A DNA stretch of 64,000 bases. Origin: Geobacteraceae bacterium. GTDB taxonomy: Bacteria; Desulfobacterota; Desulfuromonadia; Geobacterales; Pseudopelobacteraceae. Both the position numbers and the translations under genes were made by a program. How positions within the stretch are numbered: position 1 is the first letter of the stretch; each line of letters begins with the position of its first letter. Location: the NCBI GenBank assembly GCA_013336525.1, contig JAAXTM010000003.1, positions 248,001 through 312,000 of the forward strand, in the 5' to 3' direction. Below, in pieces: positions 46,671 through 55,739 of the stretch. The notes under the pieces are model-generated. The model was not told the DNA's origin, did no database searches, and saw only the letters and a program-made list of their open reading frames with translations.

Positions 46671-46735
46671 GTGCAAGGGTGCAAGGGTCAAGGGTCAAGG
46701 TATACTTGCCCCATGCCCCTTGCCCCTTGACCCTC
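46670..46735. repeat. heptamer/octamer array forming an inverted repeat
   Basis: Directly at the infB stop are two GGTGCAAG and two GGTCAAG units, then a spacer, then four 7-base units of the complementary kind (TTGCCCC, ATGCCCC, TTGCCCC, TTGACCC). The arms 46684-46700 and 46718-46734 pair with one or two mismatches over 17 bases. It lies in the 82-base infB-rbfA gap, inside the operon, and has no T-run. Confidence 0.75.
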
Positions 46736-46752
46736 GCTCTTGAGGTTCTCCC

Positions 46753-47124
46753 ATGCAGCACAAACGATCTGACAAAGTAGCTGAAACCATACATGAAATT
46801 GTCTGTTCAATTCTCTCCAGAGGGCTTAACGACCCCCGAATAGGTTTTGTTACAATTACCGGCGTTGAGGTGACGGATGATTTAAGTCTGGCACGCATTT
46901 ATTTCACTGTAATCGGTGATGACAAGGTTAAAAAAGACACTGAAGCCGGTCTTAACAGTGCCAAAGGTTTTATACGCCGCGATATTGGTAAAAAACTTAC
47001 GATCCGGCATACACCGGAACTCGTTTTTAAATACGATAAATCTCTTGATTACGGCAGTCGAATAGAATCTCTTCTCAAGGAGATACACACTGAGCATGAC
47101 GGAAACAATTCAACAGATAACTGA
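46753..47124 (+). CDS. rbfA: ribosome-binding factor A
   Basis: A 123-residue KH-type cold-shock/ribosome assembly factor acting on 16S rRNA helix 1. Typical sequence includes RSDKVAETIHEIVCSILSRGLNDPRIGFVTIT and the helix-kink-helix region LNSAKGFIRRDIGKKLTIRHTPEL with the conserved basic run. Its end overlaps the next gene by 29 bases. Confidence 0.94.
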   Translation: MQHKRSDKVAETIHEIVCSILSRGLNDPRIGFVTITGVEVTDDLSLARIYFTVIGDDKVKKDTEAGLNSAKGFIRRDIGKKLTIRHTPELVFKYDKSLDYGSRIESLLKEIHTEHDGNNSTDN

Positions 47125-48055
47125 AGTCATTCGTTCCAACTCATCCTTTCTCCTTACAGCTCATGAAGGACCGGACGGAGATGCTGTCGGTTCATCTCTG
47201 GCTCTGGCATCATTTCTCCGTAAACTTGGTAAAGAGGTCACCGTTTACTGCCAGGACCCAGTCCCAGACCTATATTCCTTCCTTCCAGGTGCAGATTCAA
47301 TTACCGCACACATTCCAGACCAGCATTTCGACGTCTCATTTGTACTTGATATCGGTGAGCGGAAGCGAGCAGGAGCAGAATTCTGCAATTTTTCACGGGT
47401 TACTACAACGGTCAATCTCGATCATCACCTTTCCTGTGATAACTTTGCTGACTACAACCTCATTGATTCCCAAGCTGCAGCAACCGGTATTCTCGTTTAT
47501 CGGATTGCCAGCGCTTTCGGCTATAGCTTTGATCCAGAAACTGCGCTTTGCATCTATGTTGCAACCATTACAGATACCGGATCTTTCCGTTACTCCAATG
47601 CTAACCGGGAGGCTTTTACCGTTGCAGGTGAGATGATTGAATGTGGTGTGAATGCCTGGGATGTGGCTGAGAAACTCTATGAAAACCAGCCGCAAAGACG
47701 TCTTGAGCTTTTAGCTAAATGTCTGCCGACTCTTGAAGTCTTCAAGGAGGGGCAGGCCGCCTCAGTCACTGTTACCTGCGACATGTACGCCGTCTGTGGA
47801 GCGGATTCGGAATTGACTGATGGCTTTGTTAATTATCCGCGTTCAATCAGGGGTGTAGAAGTAGCAATATTTTTCCGGCAGCTTGATGAGAAGAGGTTCA
47901 AGGTCGGTTTCAGGTCCAAGGGAAAAGTTAATGTTGCCGCATTCTCGGCTGCTCTTGGCGGGGGTGGACACCATAATGCCGCTGGCTGCACCCTTGATGG
48001 CACGCTGGATGATGTCAAGGCAACAGTGTATAAAATAGTGGAAGAGTCTCTTTGA
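47096..48055 (+). CDS. DHH-DHHA1 phosphoesterase, NrnA-like
   Basis: A 319-residue protein of the NrnA family: oligoribonuclease and/or pAp phosphatase activity. The DHH domain has EGPDGDAVGSSLAL (24-37), a VLDIGERKR Asp and NLDHHLSCDNF. The DHHA1 domain ends with ALGGGGHHNAAG. Two metals are expected. The rbfA-nrnA-truB order is common. The ATG at 47096 lies inside the end of rbfA with AAGGAG upstream; its stop overlaps truB by 4 bases. Confidence 0.9.
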   Translation: MTETIQQITEVIRSNSSFLLTAHEGPDGDAVGSSLALASFLRKLGKEVTVYCQDPVPDLYSFLPGADSITAHIPDQHFDVSFVLDIGERKRAGAEFCNFSRVTTTVNLDHHLSCDNFADYNLIDSQAAATGILVYRIASAFGYSFDPETALCIYVATITDTGSFRYSNANREAFTVAGEMIECGVNAWDVAEKLYENQPQRRLELLAKCLPTLEVFKEGQAASVTVTCDMYAVCGADSELTDGFVNYPRSIRGVEVAIFFRQLDEKRFKVGFRSKGKVNVAAFSAALGGGGHHNAAGCTLDGTLDDVKATVYKIVEESL

Positions 48056-48963
48056 TTAACGGTTTTATCGTTATTGATAAACCGGCAGGCATTACCTCAC
48101 ATGATGTGGTCAGCCGTGTCCGCCGAATACTCGGGACCCGTAAAGTCGGACACACCGGCACACTCGACCCTTTTGCCACCGGTGTATTACCTGTGGCTGT
48201 CAATGACGGCACAAAAGTAATTCCGTTCCTTGATGAAGGAAGTAAAGCTTATGAGGCTTTACTTCGCCTCGGCGTTGCAACAGATACGCTCGACATGACC
48301 GGTACCATCCTCTCCGAAACAGATCCATCCGGCATTACCCGCGAACAACTTATTGCCTGTCTCACAGACTTCACCGGCGCTATCAGTCAGATTCCACCCA
48401 TGTATTCCGCCATCAAGCAGAATGGTCAACCGCTCTATAAGCTGGCCCGCCAAGGCGTTGAAGTCGAGCGCAAAGCACGTGATGTTGAGATTTATTCCAT
48501 TGAACTGCTTTCTTTCGATCTGCCGCATGCATCCATTCGCGTTATCTGTTCACGAGGTACCTATGTGCGCAGTCTGGCCGACGACATAGGCCGTAAGTTG
48601 GGATGCGGTGCAGCTCTGCAGGAGTTGCGGCGCACCGCCAGCGGGCCGTTCCGTATTGAAAATGCCGTCACCCTGACGGACCTTGAAGCCGCAGCAGTTG
48701 AGGGGAGGGTTGAGGCGCTCTGCCTGTCGCCTATGACTGTGCTTGATCATCTCCTTGAAATCCCGCTTGCCGCCGATGGTGCTGAAGGACTCCGCTTCGG
48801 AAGGGCGCCCTCCTGGAGCGCTACTATTTCGGAAACTCCTGTTAGCTGTTTAGAAGAAACCCTGGTACGCCTGACATCAGATGGAACTCTTGCTGCGGTT
48901 GCCATACTGGCTCCGCGTGAGGGTTCCGATGCTGCCATCGTTCTGAAACGTGTGCTGATTTAG
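48052..48963 (+). CDS. truB: tRNA pseudouridine-55 synthase
   Basis: A 303-residue TruB. The catalytic Asp39 is in HTGTLDPFATGVLP, and the N-terminal NGFIVIDKPAGITSHDVV and the RGTYVRSLADDIG segment are diagnostic. A PUA-like C-terminal part follows. The start is a TTG at 48052 that overlaps the previous stop (TTGA); GGAAGAG is upstream. There are 192 bases from its stop to rpsO. Confidence 0.94.
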   Translation: MINGFIVIDKPAGITSHDVVSRVRRILGTRKVGHTGTLDPFATGVLPVAVNDGTKVIPFLDEGSKAYEALLRLGVATDTLDMTGTILSETDPSGITREQLIACLTDFTGAISQIPPMYSAIKQNGQPLYKLARQGVEVERKARDVEIYSIELLSFDLPHASIRVICSRGTYVRSLADDIGRKLGCGAALQELRRTASGPFRIENAVTLTDLEAAAVEGRVEALCLSPMTVLDHLLEIPLAADGAEGLRFGRAPSWSATISETPVSCLEETLVRLTSDGTLAAVAILAPREGSDAAIVLKRVLI

Positions 48964-49155
48964 TTTTGTAAAATTATGTAGGTTGAAATGCATTGTTTCA
49001 TTATTTGCAAGCGGTACTCAACGTCTTTGCCTAAAATAGATTAGGCTTTACATGCTCGCAACAATGTGGTAATTACTCTACCTTAGTTTCATACGTTTCG
49101 GGGCTCCCCCCCTGATTTCGTAATCCCATCAATTAGTTTCACGGAGGAGTAGACA
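48964..49155 (+). other. rpsO leader region
   Basis: This 192-base gene-free stretch between truB and rpsO probably holds the rpsO promoter and mRNA leader. A small hairpin (GCCTAA with TTAGGC near 49030-49046) and a C-rich GGGGCTCCCCCCC region are visible. A -35 TTGCAA and a TAAAAT occur, but 21 bases apart. S15 often represses its own mRNA through such leaders; no known S15 motif was recognised. Confidence 0.4.
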
Positions 49156-49422
49156 GTGCTGGTAACCGAAAAAAAGCAGGAAATAATCAATGAATTCAAG
49201 AAACATGAGAGTGATACCGGTTCACCGGAAGTACAGATCGCAATTCTGACTGCGCGAATCACTTATCTGACTGAGCACTTTAAAACACACAAGAAAGATC
49301 ACCATAGCCGTCGCGGTCTACTTAAGCTGGTTGGCCAGAGAAGACGCCTGCTGGATTATCTGAAGGGCAAAGAAGTAGCCAGATACAAAACCGTTATTGA
49401 ACGACTCGGCATCCGTAGATAG
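49156..49422 (+). CDS. rpsO: 30S ribosomal protein S15
   Basis: An 88-residue small-subunit protein. It contains [22 protein letters not shown] and [25 protein letters not shown], the rRNA-binding signature. The start is a GTG at 49156 after ACGGAGGAG. It is followed by two hairpins and then pnp. Confidence 0.96.
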   Translation: MLVTEKKQEIINEFKKHESDTGSPEVQIAILTARITYLTEHFKTHKKDHHSRRGLLKLVGQRRRLLDYLKGKEVARYKTVIERLGIRR

Positions 49423-49428
49423 TAACCG

Positions 49429-49458
49429 GCGGTATAGCTGTCATCACAGTTATACCGC
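49429..49458 (+). other. 13-bp hairpin in the rpsO-pnp gap
   Basis: Arms 49429-49441 and 49446-49458 pair over 13 bases with one G-U and a CATC loop; no T-run follows. Such a stable stem between rpsO and pnp suggests an RNA-processing or stability element. An RNase III site controls pnp in E. coli, but that parallel is inferred. Confidence 0.6.
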
Positions 49459-49486
49459 TGCACTGTTTACTGTATGCTCATTTAAG

Positions 49487-49509
49487 AAAAGGGCCTTGCG
49501 GCCCTTTTT
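49487..49509 (+). terminator. intrinsic terminator after rpsO
   Basis: A perfect 9-bp stem AAAAGGGCC/GGCCCTTTT with a TTGC loop running into five Ts. Confidence 0.82.
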
Positions 49510-49602
49510 ATATTTGTTGGGGGCGTGGATAGAATTCCTGCGGTAAAACGGCTGTAGGAGTTGTGTCGACGGCCCCAACGCAACCGAAGAGGAGAATAAA
49601 AT

Positions 49603-51711
49603 ATGGAACAAAATGTTCAGGTTGAATTTGGGGGCAGGACAATTACGCTGTCTACCGGAAAAATGGCAAAACAGGCCAGTGGCGCTGTTGTCGTAAGTTG
49701 TGGCGATACCGTTGTGCTTGTTACTGTTGTTGCATCAAAAGAGGCAAAAGAAGGGCAGGATTTTTTCCCGCTTACCGTTAATTACACCGAGAAGGCCTAT
49801 GCCGGCGGCAAGATTCCGGGTGGTTTTTTCAAGCGCGAGGCACGTCCTTCCGATCCAGAGACTCTCACCTGTCGTCTGATCGACCGCCCGATTCGCCCGC
49901 TTTTTCCGGAAACATTCTTGAATGATACCCAGATTATTGCGACAGTCGTATCAGCTGATCAGGATAATGATCCCGGTATTTTGTCAATGCTTGGTGCTTC
50001 GGCTGCCCTGATGATCTCTGATATTCCTTTCCAGGGTCCGATTGCCGGTGCCAAGGTTGCACGCGTAGATGGCAAGTTTATCTGCAATCCATCTGCAGAA
50101 GAGCTTGAAAAAAGTGATCTTGAGATCGTAGTTGCAGCAAGCCGCGATGCGGTAATTATGGTTGAGGGCGAAGCCAAGTTCGTATCCGAAGCTGATCTGC
50201 TTGAAGGGGTGTTTTTTGCCAAAGAGGCAATGCTGCCGCTGATCGAAGCTCAGGAACAACTGCAGAAGCTGGCAGGAGTTGCAAAACGCGCTGTTAAGCC
50301 GGTTGTCGTTGATGAAGTCCTGTTGGCACGTGTCAAGGAACTTGCCTACAATCGCATCGCTGAAGCGGTTAAACTCAAGGCAAAAAATGAGCGTCATGAC
50401 CAGATCGATCTGATCAAGGCTGATACAATTGAAGCCCTCAAAGAGGAATTTGAAGGCTCCGCTAAGCAGATTAAAGCTTTTCTGGGCGATTTCGAATATG
50501 ACCGCGTCCGCGCTGATGTTCTCGATACCGGTATCCGTATCGATGGGCGTACAACCAACACTATTCGCCCGATCAGCACTGAAACCGGTTTCCTTCCGCG
50601 TGTTCACGGTTCGGCGCTTTTTACCCGCGGCGAAACACAGGCGCTGGTTGCTGCCACACTCGGTACTTCCAGTGATGAACAGCGTATTGATTCATTATAT
50701 GGCGCTTCGCGCAAGCGCTTCCTGCTTCACTACAACTTCCCCCCATTCTCGGTTGGTGAAACCAGCTTCCGTCTGGGACCTGGTCGCAGAGAGATCGGTC
50801 ACGGCATGCTTGCCGAACGCGCACTCGCCGCTGTTCTGCCTGCCCATGATGATTTCCCGTACACAATCCGTATCGTCTCCGAGACGCTTGAAAGTAACGG
50901 TTCTTCCTCAATGGCTGCCGTATGCGGCGGCTGCATGTCGATGATGGATGCCGGTATCCCTGTTACGGCACCTGTTGCCGGTATCGCCATGGGACTAATC
51001 AAGGAAGGCGACAAGTTCGCTATCCTCTCCGATATTCTAGGTGATGAAGATCATCTGGGCGACATGGACTTTAAAGTTGCCGGAACAGCTGAAGGCGTTA
51101 CCGCTCTGCAGATGGATATCAAGATCGGCGGAGTAACCAAAGAAATCATGGAGCAGGCTCTCAAGCAGGCTCGTGAAGGGCGTCTGCATATCCTCGGTAA
51201 GATGGCTGAAACTCTTGCCGCACCACGGGCAGAGATGTCTTCCTTTGCACCGCGCATTACTACAATCTACGTCAAGACCGATCGTATTCGCGACGTCATT
51301 GGTACCGGCGGTAAAAATATCCGCAACATCACCGAAACAACCGGTGTTACGATTGACATCGATGATACCGGCCGTATTAACATCGCCAGTACCAACAAGG
51401 AAGCATGCGATCTTGCAATCCAGATGATCCGTGGTCTGACCGATGAGGCTGAAGAGGGTAAATTGTACATGGGCACCGTCCGCAAGATCATGGATTTCGG
51501 CGCATTCGTAGAAATCATGCCCGGTACTGACGGACTTGTTCATATTTCCGAGCTCGACACTGCACGAGTCAAGACCGTTACTGAAATTCTTAACGAGGGC
51601 GATAAAGTCCTGGTCAAGTGCATCGGCGTTGACAAGAACGGCAAGATCAAGCTCTCCCGCAAGGAAGCGCTTGGATTTAACCTTGACGGGACAAAGATCG
51701 ATGCTGCGTAG
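49603..51711 (+). CDS. pnp: polynucleotide phosphorylase
   Basis: A 702-residue 3'-5' exoribonuclease. Two RNase PH domains (about 10-225 and 310-545) are joined by a helical domain. The catalytic half has [14 protein letters not shown] and [20 protein letters not shown] domain ([16 protein letters not shown], about 567) and an S1 domain (about 622-690, [18 protein letters not shown]) complete it. It works in mRNA decay, usually with RNase E/Y. AAGAGGAG precedes the ATG. Confidence 0.96.
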   Translation: MEQNVQVEFGGRTITLSTGKMAKQASGAVVVSCGDTVVLVTVVASKEAKEGQDFFPLTVNYTEKAYAGGKIPGGFFKREARPSDPETLTCRLIDRPIRPLFPETFLNDTQIIATVVSADQDNDPGILSMLGASAALMISDIPFQGPIAGAKVARVDGKFICNPSAEELEKSDLEIVVAASRDAVIMVEGEAKFVSEADLLEGVFFAKEAMLPLIEAQEQLQKLAGVAKRAVKPVVVDEVLLARVKELAYNRIAEAVKLKAKNERHDQIDLIKADTIEALKEEFEGSAKQIKAFLGDFEYDRVRADVLDTGIRIDGRTTNTIRPISTETGFLPRVHGSALFTRGETQALVAATLGTSSDEQRIDSLYGASRKRFLLHYNFPPFSVGETSFRLGPGRREIGHGMLAERALAAVLPAHDDFPYTIRIVSETLESNGSSSMAAVCGGCMSMMDAGIPVTAPVAGIAMGLIKEGDKFAILSDILGDEDHLGDMDFKVAGTAEGVTALQMDIKIGGVTKEIMEQALKQAREGRLHILGKMAETLAAPRAEMSSFAPRITTIYVKTDRIRDVIGTGGKNIRNITETTGVTIDIDDTGRINIASTNKEACDLAIQMIRGLTDEAEEGKLYMGTVRKIMDFGAFVEIMPGTDGLVHISELDTARVKTVTEILNEGDKVLVKCIGVDKNGKIKLSRKEALGFNLDGTKIDAA

Positions 51712-51740
51712 ATAATGCGCTAGCTGGTGTTTGATGATGT

Positions 51741-51775
51741 AAGGGCGGAGCTGATAACAGCTTCGCCCTTATTTT
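51741..51775 (+). terminator. intrinsic terminator after pnp
   Basis: A 12-bp stem with one G-U pair (51741-51752 with 51759-51770), 6-base loop and ATTTTT. It closes the long rimP-pnp operon region. Confidence 0.85.
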
Positions 51776-51794
51776 TGGAGAAGGATAGGATTTT

Positions 51795-51960
51795 AACCTA
51801 AAAACATTTACCGCAAAGTACGCAGAGTAACGCAGAGGAAAATCAATTGTTGCAGCCATAAAGCGTTTCACCATTCAGGAAAGATGCATATTTGCTGCAA
51901 ATATCTGGTTTCCTCTGCAAACCTTTGCGTCCTCTGCGTTTCAAATGCCGTTTATAGGTT
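51795..51960. repeat. 166-bp inverted-repeat element with CGCAGAG motifs
   Basis: The ends AACCTAAAAAC (51795-51805) and GTTTATAGGTT (51950-51960) are inverted with 10 of 11 matches. Next to them, left CGCAAAG, CGCAGAG, CGCAGAGGAAA face right TTTCCTCTGC, CTTTGCG, CCTCTGCG, so the arms can pair over about 50 bases with mismatches. Similar CGCAGAG repeats are scattered in many bacterial genomes. It ends six bases before the dut stop codon. Confidence 0.78.
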
Positions 51961-51966
51961 TAATGA

Positions 51967-52431
51967 TTAATGACTCCCGGTTGAACCAAACCCGCCCGCT
52001 CCCCGCTCGGTTTCCTGGCTGAATTCAGTCACCACGCTCAAGTCGGCCTGCAACACCGGGACAAACATCATCTGGCAAATCCGCTCCCCCGGTTCAATTG
52101 TGTAGGGGGCATTGCCGCGATTGACGATCCCTATGCCGATTTCTCCCTGGTAGTCCGAATCGATAACTCCGACTGTATTAGCCAATACGATGCCATGTTT
52201 GATACCCAGTCCGGAGCGTGGCACAAGCAGCGCCACCAGACTAGGATGGTGGATGCTGATTGCTATGCCGCTCGGCACCATTATGGTTTCACCCGGTTGT
52301 ACTGTTTTAGGGGATTCCAGACAGGCCCTAAGGTCGATAGCAGCGGCACCATCAGTCGCATAAGAGGGTAGCGGAATGGTTGTACCGATTAGCGGATTCA
52401 TGATTTTGGTTTCAATTTTAGGTCGGTTCAT
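51967..52431 (-). CDS. dut: deoxyuridine 5'-triphosphate nucleotidohydrolase
   Basis: A 154-residue trimeric dUTPase that keeps uracil out of DNA and makes dUMP for thymidylate. All five family motifs are there: TDGAAAIDLRA, VPRSGLGIKHG, VGVIDSDYQGEIG with the catalytic Asp, GERICQMMFVP and RGAGGFGSTG. It is the only minus-strand gene between 23.6 and 55.7 kb and is divergent from trpS across 81 bases. Confidence 0.95.
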   Translation of the reverse strand: MNRPKIETKIMNPLIGTTIPLPSYATDGAAAIDLRACLESPKTVQPGETIMVPSGIAISIHHPSLVALLVPRSGLGIKHGIVLANTVGVIDSDYQGEIGIGIVNRGNAPYTIEPGERICQMMFVPVLQADLSVVTEFSQETERGAGGFGSTGSH

Positions 52432-52512
52432 GTAAATTTCCCTGTCTTTGAGATGAATTTTAACGAGTCACTTTAGCAGAATCCAGTCACGGTACACAAG
52501 GAGCGTTTTACC

Positions 52513-53493
52513 ATGAAACAACGCGTTGTCAGCGGCATGAGGCCGAGCGGCAGATTACATATCGGCCATTATCACGGAGTACTCGAAAATTGGGTCAAGA
52601 TGCAGGATGCATACGACTGTTTCTTTTTTGTAGCTGACTGGCATTCATTGACGACTGAATATGCCGATACCTCCGGTATTGCCCAGAGTATCCGTGACAT
52701 GGTGCTGGATTGGGTCGCCTTCGGGCTTGACCCGGAAAAATGCATCATCTTCCGCCAGAGTCTGGTGCCACACCACTCCGAGCTGAATCTGATCCTGTCC
52801 ATGGTGACGCCGGTCTCCTGGCTGGAACGCAATCCGACCTACAAGGACATGCTTGATAATATTGAACAGCGTGATCTGACAACGTTCGGCTTTCTGGGTT
52901 ACCCGGTACTGATGGCTGCGGATATCATCCTCTACAAGGCGACTCGCGTGCCGGTAGGTCATGATCAGTTGCCGCACCTGGAAATCACCCGTGAAATAGC
53001 CCGCCGTTTCAACCATCTCTACGGCGCCTTGTTCCCCGAGCCGGAAGCGCTCTTGACCGAGACCCCTAAACTCCCAGGTCTGGACGGGCGGAAGATGAGT
53101 AAGTCGTACAACAATTCGATCTATCTCTCTGACAACGCTGAAACAACAGCCAAAATGGTTATGTCAATGGTGACTGATACCAATCGTGTCCGCCGGGCCG
53201 ATCCTGGTGACCCTGATGTCTGCGTGGCCTTCAATCTGCACCGACTGTATGTTCCACAGGAAAAGCTGGATGAGATTGTACCGGCATGTCGCGGTGCTCA
53301 AATCGGTTGTGTAGATTGCAAGAAGATTCTGGCAGGCTGTATCAACGAGCGTTTGGCCCCGTTTCGTGCCAAACGGGAAGAGCTGGCTGCCAACCCCGGC
53401 TTTGTCGACCAGCTGCTGCAGGATGGGAGCATGAAGGCCTCTCTTATATCTGATGCTGTCATGGCTGAAGTCCGAACTGCACTTAAATTTTAA
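52513..53493 (+). CDS. trpS: tryptophanyl-tRNA synthetase
   Basis: A 326-residue class I synthetase. The HIGH motif is RLHIGHYHG (HIGH at 16-19) and KMSKS is at 194-198 (GRKMSKSYNN). The N-terminal VVSGMRPSGRLH and DYADTS-type loop fit TrpS. AAGGAG precedes the ATG. scpA starts on the next base after its stop. Confidence 0.95.
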   Translation: MKQRVVSGMRPSGRLHIGHYHGVLENWVKMQDAYDCFFFVADWHSLTTEYADTSGIAQSIRDMVLDWVAFGLDPEKCIIFRQSLVPHHSELNLILSMVTPVSWLERNPTYKDMLDNIEQRDLTTFGFLGYPVLMAADIILYKATRVPVGHDQLPHLEITREIARRFNHLYGALFPEPEALLTETPKLPGLDGRKMSKSYNNSIYLSDNAETTAKMVMSMVTDTNRVRRADPGDPDVCVAFNLHRLYVPQEKLDEIVPACRGAQIGCVDCKKILAGCINERLAPFRAKREELAANPGFVDQLLQDGSMKASLISDAVMAEVRTALKF

Positions 53494-54312
53494 ATGTCTG
53501 GAGAAGCACAACATCATCGTGATGAAAATCTGCCGTTACTGGACGGTTTGCACGAGCAGTACAGCGTTCACCTCGATAAATTTGATGGGCCGATGGATCT
53601 GCTGCTGCACCTGATCAAGAAAAACGAACTGGATATCTGCGATATTTCCATCGCTGTCATCACCCGTCAGTATCTTGAGTTCATAAAGTTGATGAAGGAT
53701 CTGAACCTGGAAGTGGCGGGTGATTTTCTGGTTATGGCGGCTACATTGCTGCAGATTAAATCCCGTCAACTGCTCCCGCTGGATGATCAGGAAGAATCTG
53801 AATTTGAAGAAGTCGATCCGCGCAACGAGTTAGTACGTCGCCTTCAGGAGTATCAACAGTACAAGGAAGCGGGTATGCTGATCGGTGCGAGGGCACTGCT
53901 GGGGCGCGAAGTCTTTTCACGGACAGCTTCAGAACCGGTGATCGCCGCTGTACAAAATATTGAAGGTCCGCTGGAAGTAAGTTTGTTTGAACTGGTGGAT
54001 GCATTTCGAGTGCTTCTGCAACGGATCCCGGCCGAGAGTTTCCATGATGTTGCTCCGGGTGACTCGCTCAGCATAGCTGACTGTATCAACGAAATTCTGT
54101 CACTGCTTCAGGAAAAGGATACCATCAGTTTCGACGATCTGGTGCGGGATGAATTTACCCGTGAGAGGGTAATAGTCACTTTTCTGGCAATTCTTGAGCT
54201 GTGCCGTCTCAAGCTGGTTCGTATCTTTCAGGGGAGCGAGCATGGCTCAATATGGTTTATTCCCGCTGTGGTCGCAGATACTCCCGAGGTTTTAAGTACA
54301 CATGAACTCTGA
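53494..54312 (+). CDS. scpA: segregation and condensation protein A
   Basis: A 272-residue kleisin of the Smc-ScpAB condensin. The N-terminal Smc-neck-binding part is YSVHLDKFDGPMDLLLHLIKKNELDICDI and the C-terminal winged helix is about 195-260 (VIVTFLAILELCRLKLVRIFQ). The gene abuts trpS with no gap and overlaps scpB by 11 bases. The smc gene is not in the window. Confidence 0.94.
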   Translation: MSGEAQHHRDENLPLLDGLHEQYSVHLDKFDGPMDLLLHLIKKNELDICDISIAVITRQYLEFIKLMKDLNLEVAGDFLVMAATLLQIKSRQLLPLDDQEESEFEEVDPRNELVRRLQEYQQYKEAGMLIGARALLGREVFSRTASEPVIAAVQNIEGPLEVSLFELVDAFRVLLQRIPAESFHDVAPGDSLSIADCINEILSLLQEKDTISFDDLVRDEFTRERVIVTFLAILELCRLKLVRIFQGSEHGSIWFIPAVVADTPEVLSTHEL

Positions 54313-54907
54313 ATTGTCCTCCATCATAGAGAGTCTCATCTTTACCGCCGAATCAGCACTTTCAATCGATCGCATTTGCGAGCTGCTCAGCGAGTACGAA
54401 CGGGATCAGATCAAATCCGCTCTGGCAGAGACCGTTTCCTATTATCAGGGGAGGGGAGGGGGTTTTGAGCTGGTGGAAGTGGCGGGTGGTTGGCAATTCA
54501 GGACGCGTCCTGTTTTTCATAACTACATTACTCGTCACATCAAGACCAGAGCTTCAAAATTTTCGCAATCCGCCCTTGAAACCCTGGCGATTGTTGCCTA
54601 CCGTCAGCCGATTACCCGTGCCGAGGTTGAACATCTGCGCGGAGTCGATTGTGGTGGCGTCATCAAATCCCTGCTGGAAAAGCATCTGGTACGAATTCTG
54701 GGGAAAAAGGATATTCCAGGGCGTCCGCTGATCTATGGTACGTCAAAGGAATTTCTTGAAATATTCGGGCTAAAGGATTTAAAATCACTGCCAACGCTCC
54801 GCGAAATCCAGGCATTGGATGTTCAACCGCAGTATGAGCGTCAGGAGGAGTTGCAGCTTGAACCGGATAAGGTAATTCCGGTGGATAGCCAGTTGCCGTT
54901 TGAATAG
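54302..54907 (+). CDS. scpB: segregation and condensation protein B
   Basis: A 201-residue double winged-helix protein that dimerises and binds ScpA. It has SIIESLIFTAESALS, RPVFHNYITRHIKTRASKFS, LETLAIVAYRQPITRAEVEHLRG and GRPLIYGTSKEFLEIFGL, all family marks. The overlap with scpA implies translational coupling. The next gene starts 17 bases later. Confidence 0.95.
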   Translation: MNSELSSIIESLIFTAESALSIDRICELLSEYERDQIKSALAETVSYYQGRGGGFELVEVAGGWQFRTRPVFHNYITRHIKTRASKFSQSALETLAIVAYRQPITRAEVEHLRGVDCGGVIKSLLEKHLVRILGKKDIPGRPLIYGTSKEFLEIFGLKDLKSLPTLREIQALDVQPQYERQEELQLEPDKVIPVDSQLPFE

Positions 54908-54924
54908 CGGCATGGAGGTGGAAT

Positions 54925-55728
54925 ATGCAGCGGAGACCAGCCGTAGCCGGTCAATTCTATCCGGGTGATGAACACAAACTTCGTGCCGCACTGTCCCAAT
55001 TGATTCCAGAATCGGCATCCCGAAAACAGGTAAAGGGTGTTATTTCTCCTCATGCCGGTTATGTTTATTCAGGGGCGATTGCCGGCCAACTTTTTTCAAA
55101 GATTACAATACCGGACACAGTCCTGATTATCGGACCTAATCATCATGGGGTCGGTGCTGCAGCTGCACTTTGCCCGGATGGTGAATGGTTGACCCCCCTT
55201 GGTGCAGTATCAATTAACCATCGCCTGAATAAGCTTTTACTGCAGCATTCCCCCTATATTCAGTCAGACACTGTTGCTCATCAACAGGAACACTCCCTTG
55301 AAGTCCAAGTCCCTTTCATCCAGTATTTGCGTCCAGACGTTACCATTTCCGCCCTCTGTCTTGGTCATGGAGACTATCTCCCACTTCGTGATATCGGCCA
55401 CGGAATAGCCGCAGCTATTCGGGAATATGGTGATGATGTGCTGATAGTGGCCAGTTCGGATATGACCCATTATGAATCTGCCGATTCGGCCCGCGAAAAA
55501 GATCAGCAGGCATTGGCACGGGTGATGGCTCTGGACGGTAAAGGTCTACTGGAAGTTTGTCACCTTCGGGGGATTACTATGTGCGGAGTCGTGCCGGCAA
55601 CTGTCATGATCGAAGCGGCTCTTCAATTGGGAGCAAGTCAGGCAGAACTGGTAGCGTATGGCACAAGCGGCGATGTTACCGGAGATAACCATCAGGTGGT
55701 CGGTTATGCGGCGGTAACGGTCAGATAA
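54925..55728 (+). CDS. MEMO1-family protein (AmmeMemoRadiSam protein B type)
   Basis: A 267-residue protein of the Memo family, related to extradiol dioxygenases. It has RRPAVAGQFYPG at the start, SPHAGYVYSGAIAG, IGPNHHGVG, HQQEHSLEVQVPF and SSDMTHYES, which supply the His residues of the active-site cleft. In many anaerobes it belongs to a set with an AMMECR1 protein and a radical SAM enzyme; neither is adjacent here. AGGTGG is upstream. Its biochemical role is not established. Confidence 0.88.
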   Translation: MQRRPAVAGQFYPGDEHKLRAALSQLIPESASRKQVKGVISPHAGYVYSGAIAGQLFSKITIPDTVLIIGPNHHGVGAAAALCPDGEWLTPLGAVSINHRLNKLLLQHSPYIQSDTVAHQQEHSLEVQVPFIQYLRPDVTISALCLGHGDYLPLRDIGHGIAAAIREYGDDVLIVASSDMTHYESADSAREKDQQALARVMALDGKGLLEVCHLRGITMCGVVPATVMIEAALQLGASQAELVAYGTSGDVTGDNHQVVGYAAVTVR

Positions 55729-55739
55729 TTCTGCACACA

